From positions 124,001 to 188,000 of the forward strand of contig OENT01000044.1 in NCBI GenBank assembly GCA_900239685.1: 64,000 nt of DNA, given 5' to 3'. Under the pieces are notes generated by a model that was not told where the DNA came from, searched no databases, and worked only from the letters and a program-made list of their open reading frames with translations. Every line of letters begins with the position of its first letter. Position 1 is the stretch's first letter. Made by a program: the position numbers and the translations under genes. This stretch comes from Rotaria macrura (taxonomy: Eukaryota > Rotifera > Eurotatoria > Philodinida > Philodinidae). Below, one piece after another: positions 1-13,400 of this stretch.

Positions 1-48
1 TGTTACCGAATAGTGATAAACAATAAGAAAAACAAACAAAGAAGTATT

Positions 49-1201
49 TTAACTTCTGTATGGATGATGTCTGACTTGTGGTATTACATTTGAACGTTGT
101 ACAAGTTGTGTGGGTTGTTGAGCAACAACACTAGCTGCGGCTGTTGATTGTTGTTGGGTATTGACACTTGGATTTGATGTTGTTTTAATCATTTGATAAG
201 TCGCAGCAGTAGGCTGTCCAGTAGCAGCAGTTATTTGATAGGCTATTTGTTGTTGAGATTGACTGGCATGCTGCTGAGTAGTACCATTATGTAAAGTTGG
301 GCCTGCTGAATACATAACCGGAGCTCCGGTTGTAGTAACTGATCCTGGTGTGCCAGTCGGTTGAGCTAGAACGTAACTTTGCCCACCTGCTTGATATATA
401 GCTTGAGCACCGGTAGATGTATAATACATTTGTTGTGGTACAGCTTGTTGAGCAGCATATTGCATCTAATTCAATCAAATAAGAGTTTGTTTTTTTAATT
501 TACTTCAAATATGAAAGGCAGATAGATGAAGACTTGAGCAATAGGTTTGAATGAGCGAGAAGATAGTGTGGTGACAAGTATTGATTAGAGTCGATGAAAT
601 ATGAAGAGTATTTACTTCTACTCAAGCGTCATGTACATCACAGAGAAGAGACGCGTTAATATCCAATCATTTTACAAAATGTATCTCTTCAAGGCATAAA
701 AACCTAATCAAATTATGCTTTTCGAATAACATTCATTTTCTTTTTCAGTGTTTCTATCGACATCCGTAAACAACATAAGGCATTGATGAACAAATTTTCA
801 ATTTTATGAACCGAATCAAAACATGCTATTACTGTCTTATTCGATAAACCAAATGAGAAGCAGATCAAAACCCATTGAAAACTTTTTCCGATGAAATTTA
901 GCTGCGAATTGGGTAGATTTAAAAATAATCTTTTATTCAATCGCTAGTTGAACTGATTCTATCATGTTCATCGTAGAATGGATTCGTTTAGTTGCTCCAG
1001 TATTTATCGAGACTTGATAGAATAAAATATCAGTTATCTATCGATGCATTATCAATATGCGACAGAAATCTCTTAATGTATATAGGATTGATCACAAGAA
1101 ATATCTCTGTTATCGAATACCATCAAAAAAACGCATTTCAATGCGCACGCGGTTAATTTTCTACCTGAGCCATCAAGTTCAATTGTTGTTGTTGCTGCTG
1201 C

Positions 1202-1241
<40 letters not shown>

Positions 1242-4200
1242 GAGCTTGTGCCTGAGCCATAGTGGCATAATAAATATTATTCGTAGCACTACCGTTAGTA
1301 GATTGTTGTGCTTGTTGCTGTGGATGATATGCATATTGATATTGCTGTTGTTGTTGAATAGCAGCAGCTGTAGCTGTTGCAGCACTTTGTTTTTGTGGTG
1401 AAATAACTGTGGATGTTGGTTGTGATTGCATGACGGCTGATGATGAAAGAACTGAACCTGGATTTGTTGAAGAACTAGTTGAATTATTTGCATTCGCTGA
1501 CTGTGATGCACTGATGTAATGAGTTGGTGGCTGGCTTATATAGGCTAAAAATTTATTTTGATTTTTAAATTGTCTTTCTCAAATATATATTCATAGTATA
1601 TTACCTTGTGCAGCAACTGAATTCGTAGTTTGAATCATAGAATTAGTGGCTAGTCCTTGTTGTTGTGCATAACTAGCTGGTAGTTGAATATATTGTGTTG
1701 GGGCTGCTTGCATTGTTGGTTGTCCAGCATATTGATAAACTATGGGCTGTGATTGACCAGCAACCATACCAAGAGGAAGCCGTGCTGCAGTTGGTTGACC
1801 AGCTGCATTAAACGAAAAGTATTGTTGTTGTTGTGCGAATTGTGTTTGTGGTTGCATTGCTGCCGTTGTTGCTGGTGAACTTTGAGCGAGTAACGCATAA
1901 CCACCACCAACTGTACGCACTAGTGTATATCCAGCTGGAATAGCATTAAGTAAATTCTGTTGTTGTTGTGTTGCAGCAGTAGCTGCAGCTAATTGAGCTG
2001 CCTGTTGTTGTTGAACAATGGCTTGTAGTTGAGCAGCATATAGTGCTGGCTGTTGCATTGTTTGACCAGAATGTGTGGCGAATGCAAGTGGATTCGTTGC
2101 GGCTGCTGTTTGATAGCCACGAAGACCTTCTAATGAAACACCTGCAATCGAAGAGAATAAGTGAAGTAGTTAATTAAAAACATGTCGTACCCCCATAGAT
2201 AACTTGTCCACTAAGACCATTCGTGAGACCAGCGGGTGTAGCATATACAACACCTGATGATGCGCGTACCGATGCTGGATTTGGCATTGCACCAAGAAGA
2301 CTCGTTTGTCTGTAAGCAGCTTGAATGGCTGTAGCTGAATGAGCCAATGGTAAAGTAGTGGCCACAGCCGTAGCCGGTACGACTGTATTCGGACTAGTCG
2401 ATACCAAAGGTGTTGAAGGTGGTGGTGGCGGAGGTGCTGCTGTTGTAGAATTCAATGAAGTTTCATTATCATTTATAGATACACTTGTAACCGGTGATGA
2501 ATTCCTTGATCTATTACCATTGGATGGTATCGGTGATGATGATGTTGGTCCTGTTCCATTAACATGGGTAGTAAGTGTATTGTTGTCCGGTGTTGATGCT
2601 GCTTCCGAATTTGGTTCCGGTGAATGTTGATGTTCTACTATGGGTGCTGGTGGTGGTGGTTCTTCTTCATAAATATGTTCAAGGGCACGTGTAGCTGCTT
2701 CAGCCAATAGGACATTTTCTTTGAGTTTATTTTGCAATAATGCATCATCAGCTAGTGCAATAACTCTCAACGTATCCGTTTCTAATGCATCGGTTTCGAT
2801 ATCTGAATCGTCGAAATTAGTCGGCCATTGACTTCCTAAAATATAACAAATTACAAATCTTTAATTAATATGTAAGACATAAGTAAATAAACATACCATC
2901 TTGAATAAGACTAACAATAGCATATGGTAGACAATGATGTGGTCGCTTAATAGTTTCCCGACCCTCAAATTCATAGAGAAAGATCTAGGAGAAAATCCGT
3001 AAAATTGACAATTATTCGCATTAATTCAACAATTAATTAGCTTTAGTTGCTCTTATCATACTTGTGATTGATCAAATTGTTTTTCAAGATCGTCTGTTTC
3101 CTTTGGCATTATTACTGAGCAATGACTTGTAAATTGAGGAGTTGGTGCGATGGGTTGTAGCTTAGGGCCTTTTCTTACGAGAGCTGCTGTTTGTTTTCCT
3201 TCAACAATCTAAATAAGAACAAAAAATCATACGAAATATTCAATGAGAAGTTGGTCCTCTTCTTTCATCTTAAACGAACCTTGAACATTATCATCTTTAT
3301 TACCACATTACCCTCCCATGTTCGACGAACACTAGCATGTCGAATACATACATCGGCATATTTACAAACATATATACCATATTTACTATGTCCTAAAAAG
3401 TGAGTAACGTTGAAGCAATAATTATAAACTTAAAAAAGCAAGGATATACACTCAGAACAAGAAAAAAAAACAAAACGACAATAATCATAGAAATATATAA
3501 TGACAGAAATATATGTATGTAAATATAGATAGATATTTTCAAATCATTGCATAATCACTCATTTTGAAATAGAAATATATGTATAGCATGCAGAAAATAA
3601 AAATAGTATGTGATTATTAGACAAAGAATGACAAAATTGTAATGACTATAAATCAACTAAAAATTCAAATTATTGAATTTATGACAATGGATTAATGAAA
3701 GTAATAGTCGTGCGAATATTGTTAAGAAACTTTTTCAAACATATTATAATAACTACATAGTCAAATAATATGTAGTTATAATATAATAATCAACATATAT
3801 TTAGATTATTGCCATAAAAGGTATCATAATGATAAAAGAAAAAAGAATGTACAAGACTAATCCAAGACACGTTCTAAATTTGTTCTGATCTAAGGTGAAT
3901 CTATAGCAAAATCCCTCGCAGTAATGGAAATAAACCATTAGTATATAAAATCACAACAGTATATACTAGAAAACAACGCAAGCTAAATAATGATAATAGA
4001 ATCAAGTGAAACATATTACATCAAAGAAAAAACATTGTGTATGCAATGTCGACTGATATAGGTGGAGGGACACGAGAAAGAAGCCCGAGCATCTTTCATC
4101 GCTCGAAACTCACGTTGTTGCTTGTTTTATAGATTCCATTTGAATACAAAATATTTGATGATCCCTACACGAATAACTAAGACACACAAATATCAAATTT

Positions 4201-4729
4201 TAAAAACAAAATAGTTCAACACAAAATAAATAACAAAGCCCCATGCAAATGTGCGTTCAAATGAGTGTACATATATAAGATCGATTTACCAATTTTAAAA
4301 AGAAAGAAACAAAAGAAAGAAAACACAAAGAGCACATGCAAGCAAACCCTATGTACAAAAATCTCATGTTTTCTCTAAATAATTATTTCATAGTTAGTAG
4401 AATATATAAAAGTGTACATTGTGCATGTATGACCTAGTCTGTTGTTAGTGTTTATATTTATATATGTATACAAATATATGTCTCAATACAAAGAAAGAGA
4501 GGGAGATTCACACATAGACACGTACATAAATTGTGAACGTACAACAATAGCAAAAATAAACAATGAATCTAGATGAGTACGAACTGCCACTAGTTTTTTA
4601 TAGGGATTAGTAAAAAATAAAAAAAGAATTACAATCAGTATGATTTTAAAATGATGCTGTGTGAGTTATTTTAATAGTTATTAAAGATTTAACAAGAACA
4701 ATAACCGATATGTTTATATTGATATATAC

Positions 4730-4767
<38 letters not shown>

Positions 4768-6270
4768 GTATATAGATAAAGAGCAGCGCAAGTGTTTAAT
4801 TACCACTCAGAACGATATTTAGATAAAATTAAATAGAAAATAAGTAGTAAGTGATAGAAACAGGGCGATCTACACCATTGATTGTGATAAAGATACTTAC
4901 GTACAAAAATTAGCAAGTTTTTCAAGATATGTACATACTAATCGGGACAATAGTGTCAAGACAGGGAAAAAGTTAAGCAAGAATATATTCACAAATATTA
5001 CAAAGACAAGAGCTTGTTAAGAAAAAAAAACATTCTCTTTTCTTGCCCCTGCCTTCGATATACAAATTAACATATTAGTATCATAGAACTAAAGAATGTG
5101 TTGAATATATGTAAATAAATAAATCTCTGTATATATACCTAGAACGTTGAAAGACGTTTCCATGCAATGATAACCATTGTGACATATGTCAAGAATTTGT
5201 GCATCGTTTTCTATTAGAAAAGCATAACGTTCTTCGAACTCACATCGATGACCGGCACAATTTTTTTCAAACTTTTTGCGCACAGCTAAAGAGAAAAAAT
5301 AAGAAGCATTAAAAAATGTAATAACATGAAATTCAATAAATAAACTCAATTAGCAAATAGAAAGCAAGCATATATCATCGTCGGCTATGAGGTATAGAAG
5401 TCAATTGACTGTAATCATTTATACAAAGATGTTATTTTTTTTTCTGCTTTTAAATTCTATTCCTCTATGGCAAATATATCAACAAGCAGCATATCAATAG
5501 AAAAACAAAAAGAGACCGTTAATAATCCCTTCTATAACAAAAAAACGTGATACTGCTGATATATTGCCAATATTGAAGCTTATTCTAAGTATGCTTCGCT
5601 TTTAAATAATCCGAAGGAGGGAACGACAACATACATGCATACTATCTACAAGAAAAGCATTAGAAGAAATAAAAACAGAATTAGTGATTAGTTGCTTAAA
5701 TTATATTTTGCTTGTTTTTCATGCATGTTTCATTATCTGTTATGCATGATACATAATTATCGAACGAGATGATCGTTTGGCAAAAAGAAACAAAGTTTTA
5801 CAGACAAAAAGCATGCAAAAGAAAAAAAAGATTAGATTAGTATTATTTTCCACAACGAGAACTTTAACCGACCAATTCAAATTTTGTCAATATGGATAAC
5901 TAGAAAAATACTGTTGAGTTTTTCGAAATCGATCCTGATAATAACACAGCGAGAAACAAACAAACATCAAATTGAAAACTATATTTACCGAAAAAATCAT
6001 CTGTCAATTGTGTATTAACAATTAATTCAACTTTAATTGGTTTCCATGTTATGGATCGTTGTTCAAGAAAGCTTTTACGTAATGCATTATGAACTTGACG
6101 TTCGATTTTCGACTGATTACTTATTTCTAATGTTAATTCTAAACAAGAAGTAAAATAGAATATCAAATCAGTTATGGAATATAAATGTATATACGGATAT
6201 TCCTACTTAGTGGTACGCATGAAGAACTTTCGGTTTCATCATTGATATTTGTTCCTTTTTCATCAGTCAT
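49..6270 (-). CDS. TASOR/TEX15-like DUF3715 (pseudo-PARP) protein with Gln-rich prion-like tail
   Basis: Ten exons give an 895-aa protein: 6207-6270, 5989-6138, 5139-5285, 3280-3392, 3062-3208, 2897-2984, 2191-2835, 1605-2141, 1165-1544, 49-465; phases close exactly. The start at 6270 has an in-frame TGA just upstream. Residues about 35-240 match the DUF3715 domain of vertebrate TASOR, TASOR2 and TEX15 as I remember them: an RYAFLIEN segment followed by an ICHNGYHCMETSFNVLG segment, then GIYVCKYADV, an IMFKIVEGK strand, an APTP-x-F-x3-HCSV segment, and FLYEFEG with KRPHHCLPYAIVS. In TASOR this fold is a catalytically dead PARP domain needed for HUSH-complex silencing; TEX15 acts in germline silencing. 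Residues 240-450 are acidic and Pro/Ser/Thr-rich. About 450-895 is Gln/Ala/Tyr/Thr-rich with a run of about 21 Gln, prion-like. The other TASOR domains are not seen. A nuclear silencing or RNA-binding role is inference. The domain assignment is strong, orthology is uncertain. Confidence 0.85.
1183..1243. repeat. TTG/TGC (CAA/CAG) trinucleotide repeat coding for poly-Gln
   Basis: An almost pure run of TTG with a few TGC units on the + strand. On the coding (minus) strand it encodes about 21 consecutive Gln in exon 9 of the DUF3715 gene. The codons are mostly CAA with a small CAG cluster. Length variation between alleles is likely for such a tract. Confidence 0.9.
3393..5138 (-). other. Long intron 3 of the DUF3715 gene
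   Basis: A 1.7-kb intron between exons encoding the VLG|G and KYGIYV parts of the domain, with GT-AG ends. It is AT-rich with scattered ATA/TAT runs, including a pure (TA)n tract near 4731-4764. I see no coding exon or mobile element in it. Confidence 0.75.
4721..4764. repeat. (TA)n microsatellite with flanking TACATA units
   Basis: About 17 uninterrupted TA dinucleotides preceded by ATATACATATACA, inside an intron of the DUF3715 gene. Confidence 0.9.
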
Positions 6271-9200
6271 TGTTCACTAGAAAAGCAAAAATGACTGAAA
6301 AAAATCTATCTATCATTTGTGTTCGTTTGTATCCAATGTATAACAAAGCAAGAGGCGCCACGTGTGTGTTGTATTTCATATTCTAGATGTCATTGATCTC
6401 ATTGTCTTTGTGAGAGTTGAGTATTTCTGCCTTTTGTTGTTGTTGTTATTGTTGCTGTAGGAAAAGAACATGTAATATCATAAAGGACTCATCAAGTTCA
6501 CAAAACCATTGAAGAGAAAAATGTCTCAAGACTCTATGCTTCTACAGAAGAACAATAGATCAGACAAACATGGAGAGAAAAAAATAGAAATTCAGATAGA
6601 CGAGAGTGAGAGAGTATTCGAATGTTTATTATTAATATTCAAGTCTCCATGAAAATCTTGCCTGTGATTAATGAATATTCAATTCTCTTTTTCTTGCTTC
6701 TCATGTATTCATTCAATCAGAACAGAATCTTTTATAGAGAGGTAGATAATATACATATTCATATACTTAAATCATTGTCAGAAAAGTTAAGAAGTTTCAT
6801 AGAAACATAGTACTACTATGAGTTTACAAATTATATTATCAAAATCTTAAAAATTTAAAAGAAATAATAGAATCAGCAGAATAACATGTGATAGAAACGC
6901 ATAAACTGTTATTGTTCTTTCACTACTGCAAAGTAAAAAGAGCATAATGGAGTCGTCTTACTAATATCCTTAAAAATATTATTAACCCCTATCATATGAT
7001 TTTATGATAATTCAGCTGATGAACACTGTGTCCAATTAAAAGATATATTAGAGAATAACAACACATGAAGTGAAACTTCTGTTCACAATTATTTTCTTGT
7101 AACACAGCACATTGGAATGAAAGCTATTTTCTATCACGTTGTCATCTAACATCGTTCAGTAGAGAGGGACAGTAAGAAATATTAAGCCGATTACCTCTAA
7201 TAATGTTTGTATCCTTCATGAGAAATCGATTATGAAATAAGAAGAGTTTCAGTTGAACACATAATGAATAGGATCACAGCAAGACTTGTTGACAGATAAA
7301 TAAAAAGCAGAAAAGAAAAAGCATTGCTACATGCGATGTGGATTTATGTTAGCCGCTGTGTATAATATCTCTAAGTTTTTCTATTATATCGCTATCATTG
7401 AAGTATCTCTACTGCTTCGAATCGCGATATTAGACTTTGGTCAATTGATGTTCATCAGAATTGTTAGACTTCACAGTCGTCTATGTCAGCCTATCCTTAC
7501 TATCCCTAAGTATAGATTCCATTTGAATACTACTTCTTTCCTATTCTACAATAGTTAGAAAATTTTCGTGCAAGAAATGAACTCAAACTTTTAGTGACAT
7601 TCATAGTCCGTCAAAAACACAGAGACGCTCCTGAAGTACAATTTATTGAAGCAGTAAATAAAAACAAACTGTGTGATAGGCTGTGCTCTTTAGTTGGTCG
7701 AATTAAAAACAAGTTTAACAAGTTTCCAAAAAAACTGCCTCTCTGTTTTAAGCATCTCGTCATTAAATATTTATAAGTAATCGCCAAGACAGATCTTAAA
7801 TATCTGATTTGCATCTGATGAAGAAATTGAGCGAAAATACCCATCACTCTTGATGACTTTGAATGACATAAATAAAACAGTAGCATATACGAAAATCAAA
7901 TTCTGAAGCTCTTATTATCATTCACTCTTATTTTTCGTACTTGATAATCAACGATAAATGACTATGATAGTTAGTATCTACGAAATCCTTTTGTTCACAA
8001 AATTTCTACAAAGGTCACATGTGAAAAATTGGGGCTTATCAGATCATCGATTTGTTACATGATCAATTCAAATGAAAGAAAACTATAGTTAGAACGAATA
8101 GTAATGATTTGAAATGTCAAAAAGCTTGAATAAAGTATTTTAGAAAGTAAAACAAGAGCTCATTGAGAAATATGCTTGACGCTTTGTGGATTTATCCGAT
8201 AACGACTTGTATTTTCATAATAAGGTTCAGTTTAAATAAACTTTCTATTTCAATAAGCACAAATAAACGCTCAATTTACTTTGTCTTATATCAAATGTCA
8301 TGCTAACGAACTGAATAACAACCTTTTGAATAAATAAATAAATAAATAAATGTTCACGTCAAATACCAAACTTGAAGATAAATTGATATAATTGAAAATA
8401 GAATATAAAATAACAAGTACAAGTTCCATGAAGAAAACCAGCACTTCGTTCTACTGCATACTCTCATGATCAATTAAGACGCAGCTCAAGTATGTTTATT
8501 CATTCTTTAACAAGAAGAGAAACAAGTACAAATTCGATTTGTTTCTTAATACATGAAAATAATAATGTAGAACAGCATCTTTTTATTTCAATTCAAATCG
8601 CTCATGGTTCAATTTTTGTAAAACATCAGCATATATAGCGCTTGATTGTCGTCAATTTGCACTGTGTGACATCACAACGAAGCACAGTGAACCTTACACT
8701 ATCGGTTGGAAATAATTGTATGTAAAGCAACAGAAAACGACTCTCTCTCTCGGCGTCCTATTTCGCTCTACAATATTCATTCAATAACATGAATCCATCT
8801 ATTTATCTCTATGGTTATGTAAATATACAATCACTTTCAAATAAATGACAGCAATGTCATCAAAACATACTCTTCTTTTCAAGGCCCACACTTGATCACT
8901 GTGCATTTTTCTCGTTTTCTCTAATAAAAGGGAGAAAAAAAATGTTTGGTTAGGTTAATATTATTTTTTATTAGTTTGTTTCTTACTCGACATTCGTTAT
9001 CGTGGCCTAGATAATTGTATAGTTAGTATAATATTATTCATTGGTGTGTCATTGCAGACATTTTCATACACTGATCCAATTTGATTTAAAATCTTATTAC
9101 TCATCTGACTGGAATGAATTTATCGTAAAACTTACGAATTACAATTATTGAACGATTATTTTCTGAGGATTTCGATCCGATTCTGGCAGAAGTGCTGTTT

Positions 9201-10451
9201 TATGACTGTAATTGAAAGTTTCAATCATTATTAAACGCTTAGATATCAACCTCCAATCAATGCAAAACATTGATGTTGATATTCTTGCCGAAGCAATGCA
9301 GAAAGTTTCATCATTCCTTTACGATGAAGAAGAATCTCACTCAAGAATATAGTATTAAACAGTAAAAAACATGCATCAACTGTCACTATGACTGATTGAA
9401 TATATCGATGTTGTTTTCAACCGTATGAAGTGTTCATAGATGAAATCTAGTTTTAACTTTTTTTCTTGAATTCCTAGTGTAGCAGGAAGAGTATCGCATC
9501 AAAATCATGTTTTACGATGAGATTGTTTGTATGCTGCTGAAGTCGGCAGACTACAAATGTTGTAACTGTTTGACAATAGACGTTCACATCACACCATCAT
9601 GTTCCACAATAGATATTGACTTGCACAATATTGTGTGTACCCTGACCATTCTACATCGGAAGGTGATGATCAACTGTACTCTAACATCGTCAGTGCATGT
9701 AGCATGTTCAACCTATCGTTTGTCTGAAGAACTAAATATTAAGATAAAAACAGTTGAGCAGTGAAACTTCATTGAGAAGGAAGAAACACTTTTTTCAAGA
9801 TTGAAAATCATTACAGTGATGCTTCTATTCATAATGTCGGAATGATTTATTCCGACTATTTTATTTCTCCTATGTTTTTCCTTCGATGATTGATTCACCT
9901 ATGAACAAGCATTACTCTTTCAGCTTTGATCTATGTGAACATAAAAATTAGTTCGAAGTTTCATATATTCCTCTTCTAGATTTGAATGAGAATAATAGAA
10001 AACAGTAGATGTTCTGGTTTATACATCTACAATTTAAAAAAAGTTCACGACAAGTTTGATCTGCTTGTCAATTTTTTTCGTCACATATCAGTACAAAAAA
10101 AAATCATTGGCATGGTTCACTCGTTCACAAGATGTCAAACAGCAAATTGAAGTCGAATGTACTATTACGCCATGCTGATTCTATGAGCCAATCAAATGAA
10201 AGTCCACACTTTATAATATTCTAAGCGACTCCTTTTTTTTTTTCTTCTTCTCTAACCTTCAACTCGATTGAAACGTTCTTAAGCAAATAAAAATCAATCC
10301 ATTCTGTAAATATAGATACCTATGAATACTTGATTTTTGTCACGAAAATAAAACGAAAAAGAAAAAAACATGAAATCATTTTACATTTCAATCATTTGTT
10401 TGTCGTTTGTCATACTTTAAAAGTATAAATTTATAGGAACACTTGACAAAC
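6271..10451. other. Intergenic spacer between divergent DUF3715 and Numb genes
   Basis: This 4.2-kb AT-rich spacer separates two genes transcribed away from each other, so it must hold both 5' regions. Short ORFs such as 7594-7776 and 9507-9764 carry no recognisable domain or coding character. It contains an (AAAT)n tract at 8329-8351 and a small imperfect hairpin near 9242-9285 (GATATCAAC against GTTGATATT). No mobile element was identified. Confidence 0.6.
8329..8351. repeat. (AAAT)n microsatellite
   Basis: Five to six tandem AAAT units in the spacer between the DUF3715 gene and Numb. Confidence 0.85.
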
Positions 10452-13400
10452 ATGGGTGCCGAAAATTCACGACGGCATCATCAACATGAACCAGTATCAG
10501 GTAAAATAAATTAACTGATCTATCGATTCAATGCTTCACTTTGCAAACGTTCGAGATTTGATTGCTACACGCTGATTAAATTCGCTAATCAAAATTTCCT
10601 ACTGCTTATATTTCAAATAATATTTATCAAATAAAAACATGTTGCTAATATAATTTTAGACAATTTTCCATCATCAGTAGAAAATACTGATTTAGGACAA
10701 CATAAAAAGAAGCCACGCATGGATCGACTCAGACGAACGCTAAGCTTTCGTAGTAGGAAAAAAGGAAATCTGTCGAATAATAATCATTCTACTACAACAA
10801 CAAATACTAATGGGAAAAACCATGATATAACAAGTGAAAATAAACCGGCACAATGGCATGACGATGAAAAATCTGTACGCTTGAGTACATGCAGTTTTAA
10901 TGTTAAGGTAACGTGACATAAAAGAAGTCTATACCTTGAAAAGTATAAAACCAAACCTAATATGCTATATCTTGTTTAAGTATCTTGGAAGTGTTGAAGT
11001 ACAAGAATCTCGAGGAATGTATGTATGTGAACAAGCAATTCAAGCATTATTAAACGTAATTCTTGGCGAACAATGATATGCTCTGTTTTTCTAATGCTAA
11101 TAATTTATTGATTTCTAGCAAAAAGTAAAGCAAATAAAAGCAGTATTACACATATCAGGTGACGCTCTACGTGTTGTTGATCAAACAAATAAGGTTAATG
11201 ATTTATTTAATAGACACGGCAGACTTTAATTTATATTTAAAAAAAACAAAATAGGGTCTTATTGTTGATCAAACCATCGAAAAAGTATCGTTCTGTGCGC
11301 CAGATCGTCGTCATGAAAAGGGTTTTGCTTACATCTGCCGAGATGGTGCAACACGTCGATGGCTTTGTCATTGTTTTCTTGCTACTAAAGAAACGGTAAA
11401 GATAAACTAATCGAGATAATTAAGTTCAAAAGAAAAATGTTTAGGGTGAGCGTTTAAGTCATGCTGTCGGTTGTGCTTTTCAAATATGTCTTGAACGGAA
11501 GCAAAAACGTGACAGTGAATGCAATGTTACTGTTGAATATTCACAAAATGGTTCATCATTTACACGATTCGGTTCATTTCGTACAACAACCATTACTGAA
11601 CGTATTATTGATCCTCAAAGTGCGATAGTTGTCGGTTCGTTTTGTTTTTGTTAATAAAAATATATCCACAGTTGATTTTATTGCTTCTACAATAGAGCCA
11701 ATACCAAATTCATCGACAGTAACATCATCAACATCGATAAATTCATCCAATCAAAAGACTAATGCTATTGAACGACCTCGACCGAAAGGAAGTACTACCG
11801 ATTCATTCATCCGTAGTGCTTCATTGCGTTTAGGTAATCCTAATGAAACATCGATGAACGTATTGAAGCGACAAAGTTCACTGAGGCCTAGTGACTTGCC
11901 GTCGATACAAGAGTCAAAAGTGAAAGATCAATTAACAAATATCAGTAAGATTTATTTTTATTCTTTAAAGAGCTCTTCTGTTCTTCTCTCAGGCGATCTA
12001 ATCTTTGGGATCATTGACATTACAATTAACTTACTCTTATTAAATGTTGTAAAAATTAGAATCATGCTATATCGTACAAAATCAGAGAAAAAGTCTCATT
12101 TCAAGAATTTCTATTTCGAAGGAAAGAATATACTTTTGAAAAACATTTCGTTTACTCTCGTGCAGTGTGCTTTCAATGATAATCTAAAATAATTTAAAAG
12201 CAGTCGTGACAACACAGAATAATGTCGTTTACCCTCATTCGATGCACATAATCAAGCATTTCTATTCGACAAAGTGTATTCTATTCTTGTTTCTACAGAC
12301 TGTTGCTTTGAAGATTTTAATCTTCAGAAAATTTTCGTTTTCACTTGTGAACTGCAAGTAAAATGTTTTTGAGAGAAATACAAAAAATAACAATAAATTC
12401 TCAGTTCAATCGGATTGTAATTATAATAAGAAAATATTTCAAGTTTATGATAATATGAAGTGTAGGATTATTCATCTTATGATCTTCATACATATGTTCT
12501 CTAAGGAATCATTGAAGGATTGTCTATGTTGATAAATTTTTCACTACCTAACTTCATATATTCATCATAAATATTTCATCCTATTTCGTTGATCTATCAT
12601 TGATACATTCTGGAAAAGAGCGCATGCACTTACAACCATTTAAGGAGATCACTCGTGTTAGATGCATCTAGAAGTGATATAAGTCAGAAATATTTTCGGT
12701 ACAGTTTTTAGCTACAAATTTAATGCTTCAGCAAATTTCTAGTATATTTATGACCTTCATGAGAATCCAGACTAATTCATGATTACAAAACCAGCACAAT
12801 TCTAGACAATGGTAAATAAAAATCGATGCTCGTGTGTTATAATCGATATTAGAATTTTACTTCATGTCTTTTTTGCAAAAAAACTTATTTTCATTTAGAT
12901 CTACCATAGAAAATAAAAAGAGCAGAAAAAAAATCGTTCGTACGCTTAAATGCAGATGATAGTTTTCAATTTCTGCTTCGATTGAAAATCATGTTCTATA
13001 GACAACTGAACATGAATCTAAAATTGAATTACTGTGTTTCAATACAAAGGAAAAAAAAGAATTGAATGGTAAATGCAAAATATATGCTAATGCATTTTCA
13101 AAAAGCGCGTAAAAATATGACGTAACTTGCTAACATATGTCACATATAAATTGCATAATAATATTAGTTCAATACGTACTATTCAAGGGTAACTTCGATA
13201 CTCATAGCAAATTGCATATAAAAATTATTCGTAGAATTGATGAATACGATGCTAATAACCATCGTGAATTTGTTTCCAGTTGGAAATATCATACATCACT
13301 CTCTGATGAAAAGGTTTATTCCCATTAGTCTTTTGGAAGAATAGGATTTTTCTGTGTAGTGGAAAGTTGTGACAACTGAATTTTTAGAAATAAAAATATT

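Noticed and set aside
1057-1401. Plus-strand open frame with a long poly-Leu run
   Set aside because: It is the antisense shadow of the poly-Gln exon of the DUF3715 gene.
2358-2630. Plus-strand Gly/Val-rich open frame
   Set aside because: Antisense of the Pro/Ser/Thr-rich exon 7 of the DUF3715 gene.
9250-9351. Short open stretch reading ...DVDILAEAMQKVSSFLYDEE...
   Set aside because: It looks coding-like over about 30 residues but has no start, no splice partners and a stop soon on both sides; chance or a remnant too small to call.
9507-9764. 85-codon Cys-containing open frame
   Set aside because: No signal peptide, domain, splice partners or coding-like composition.
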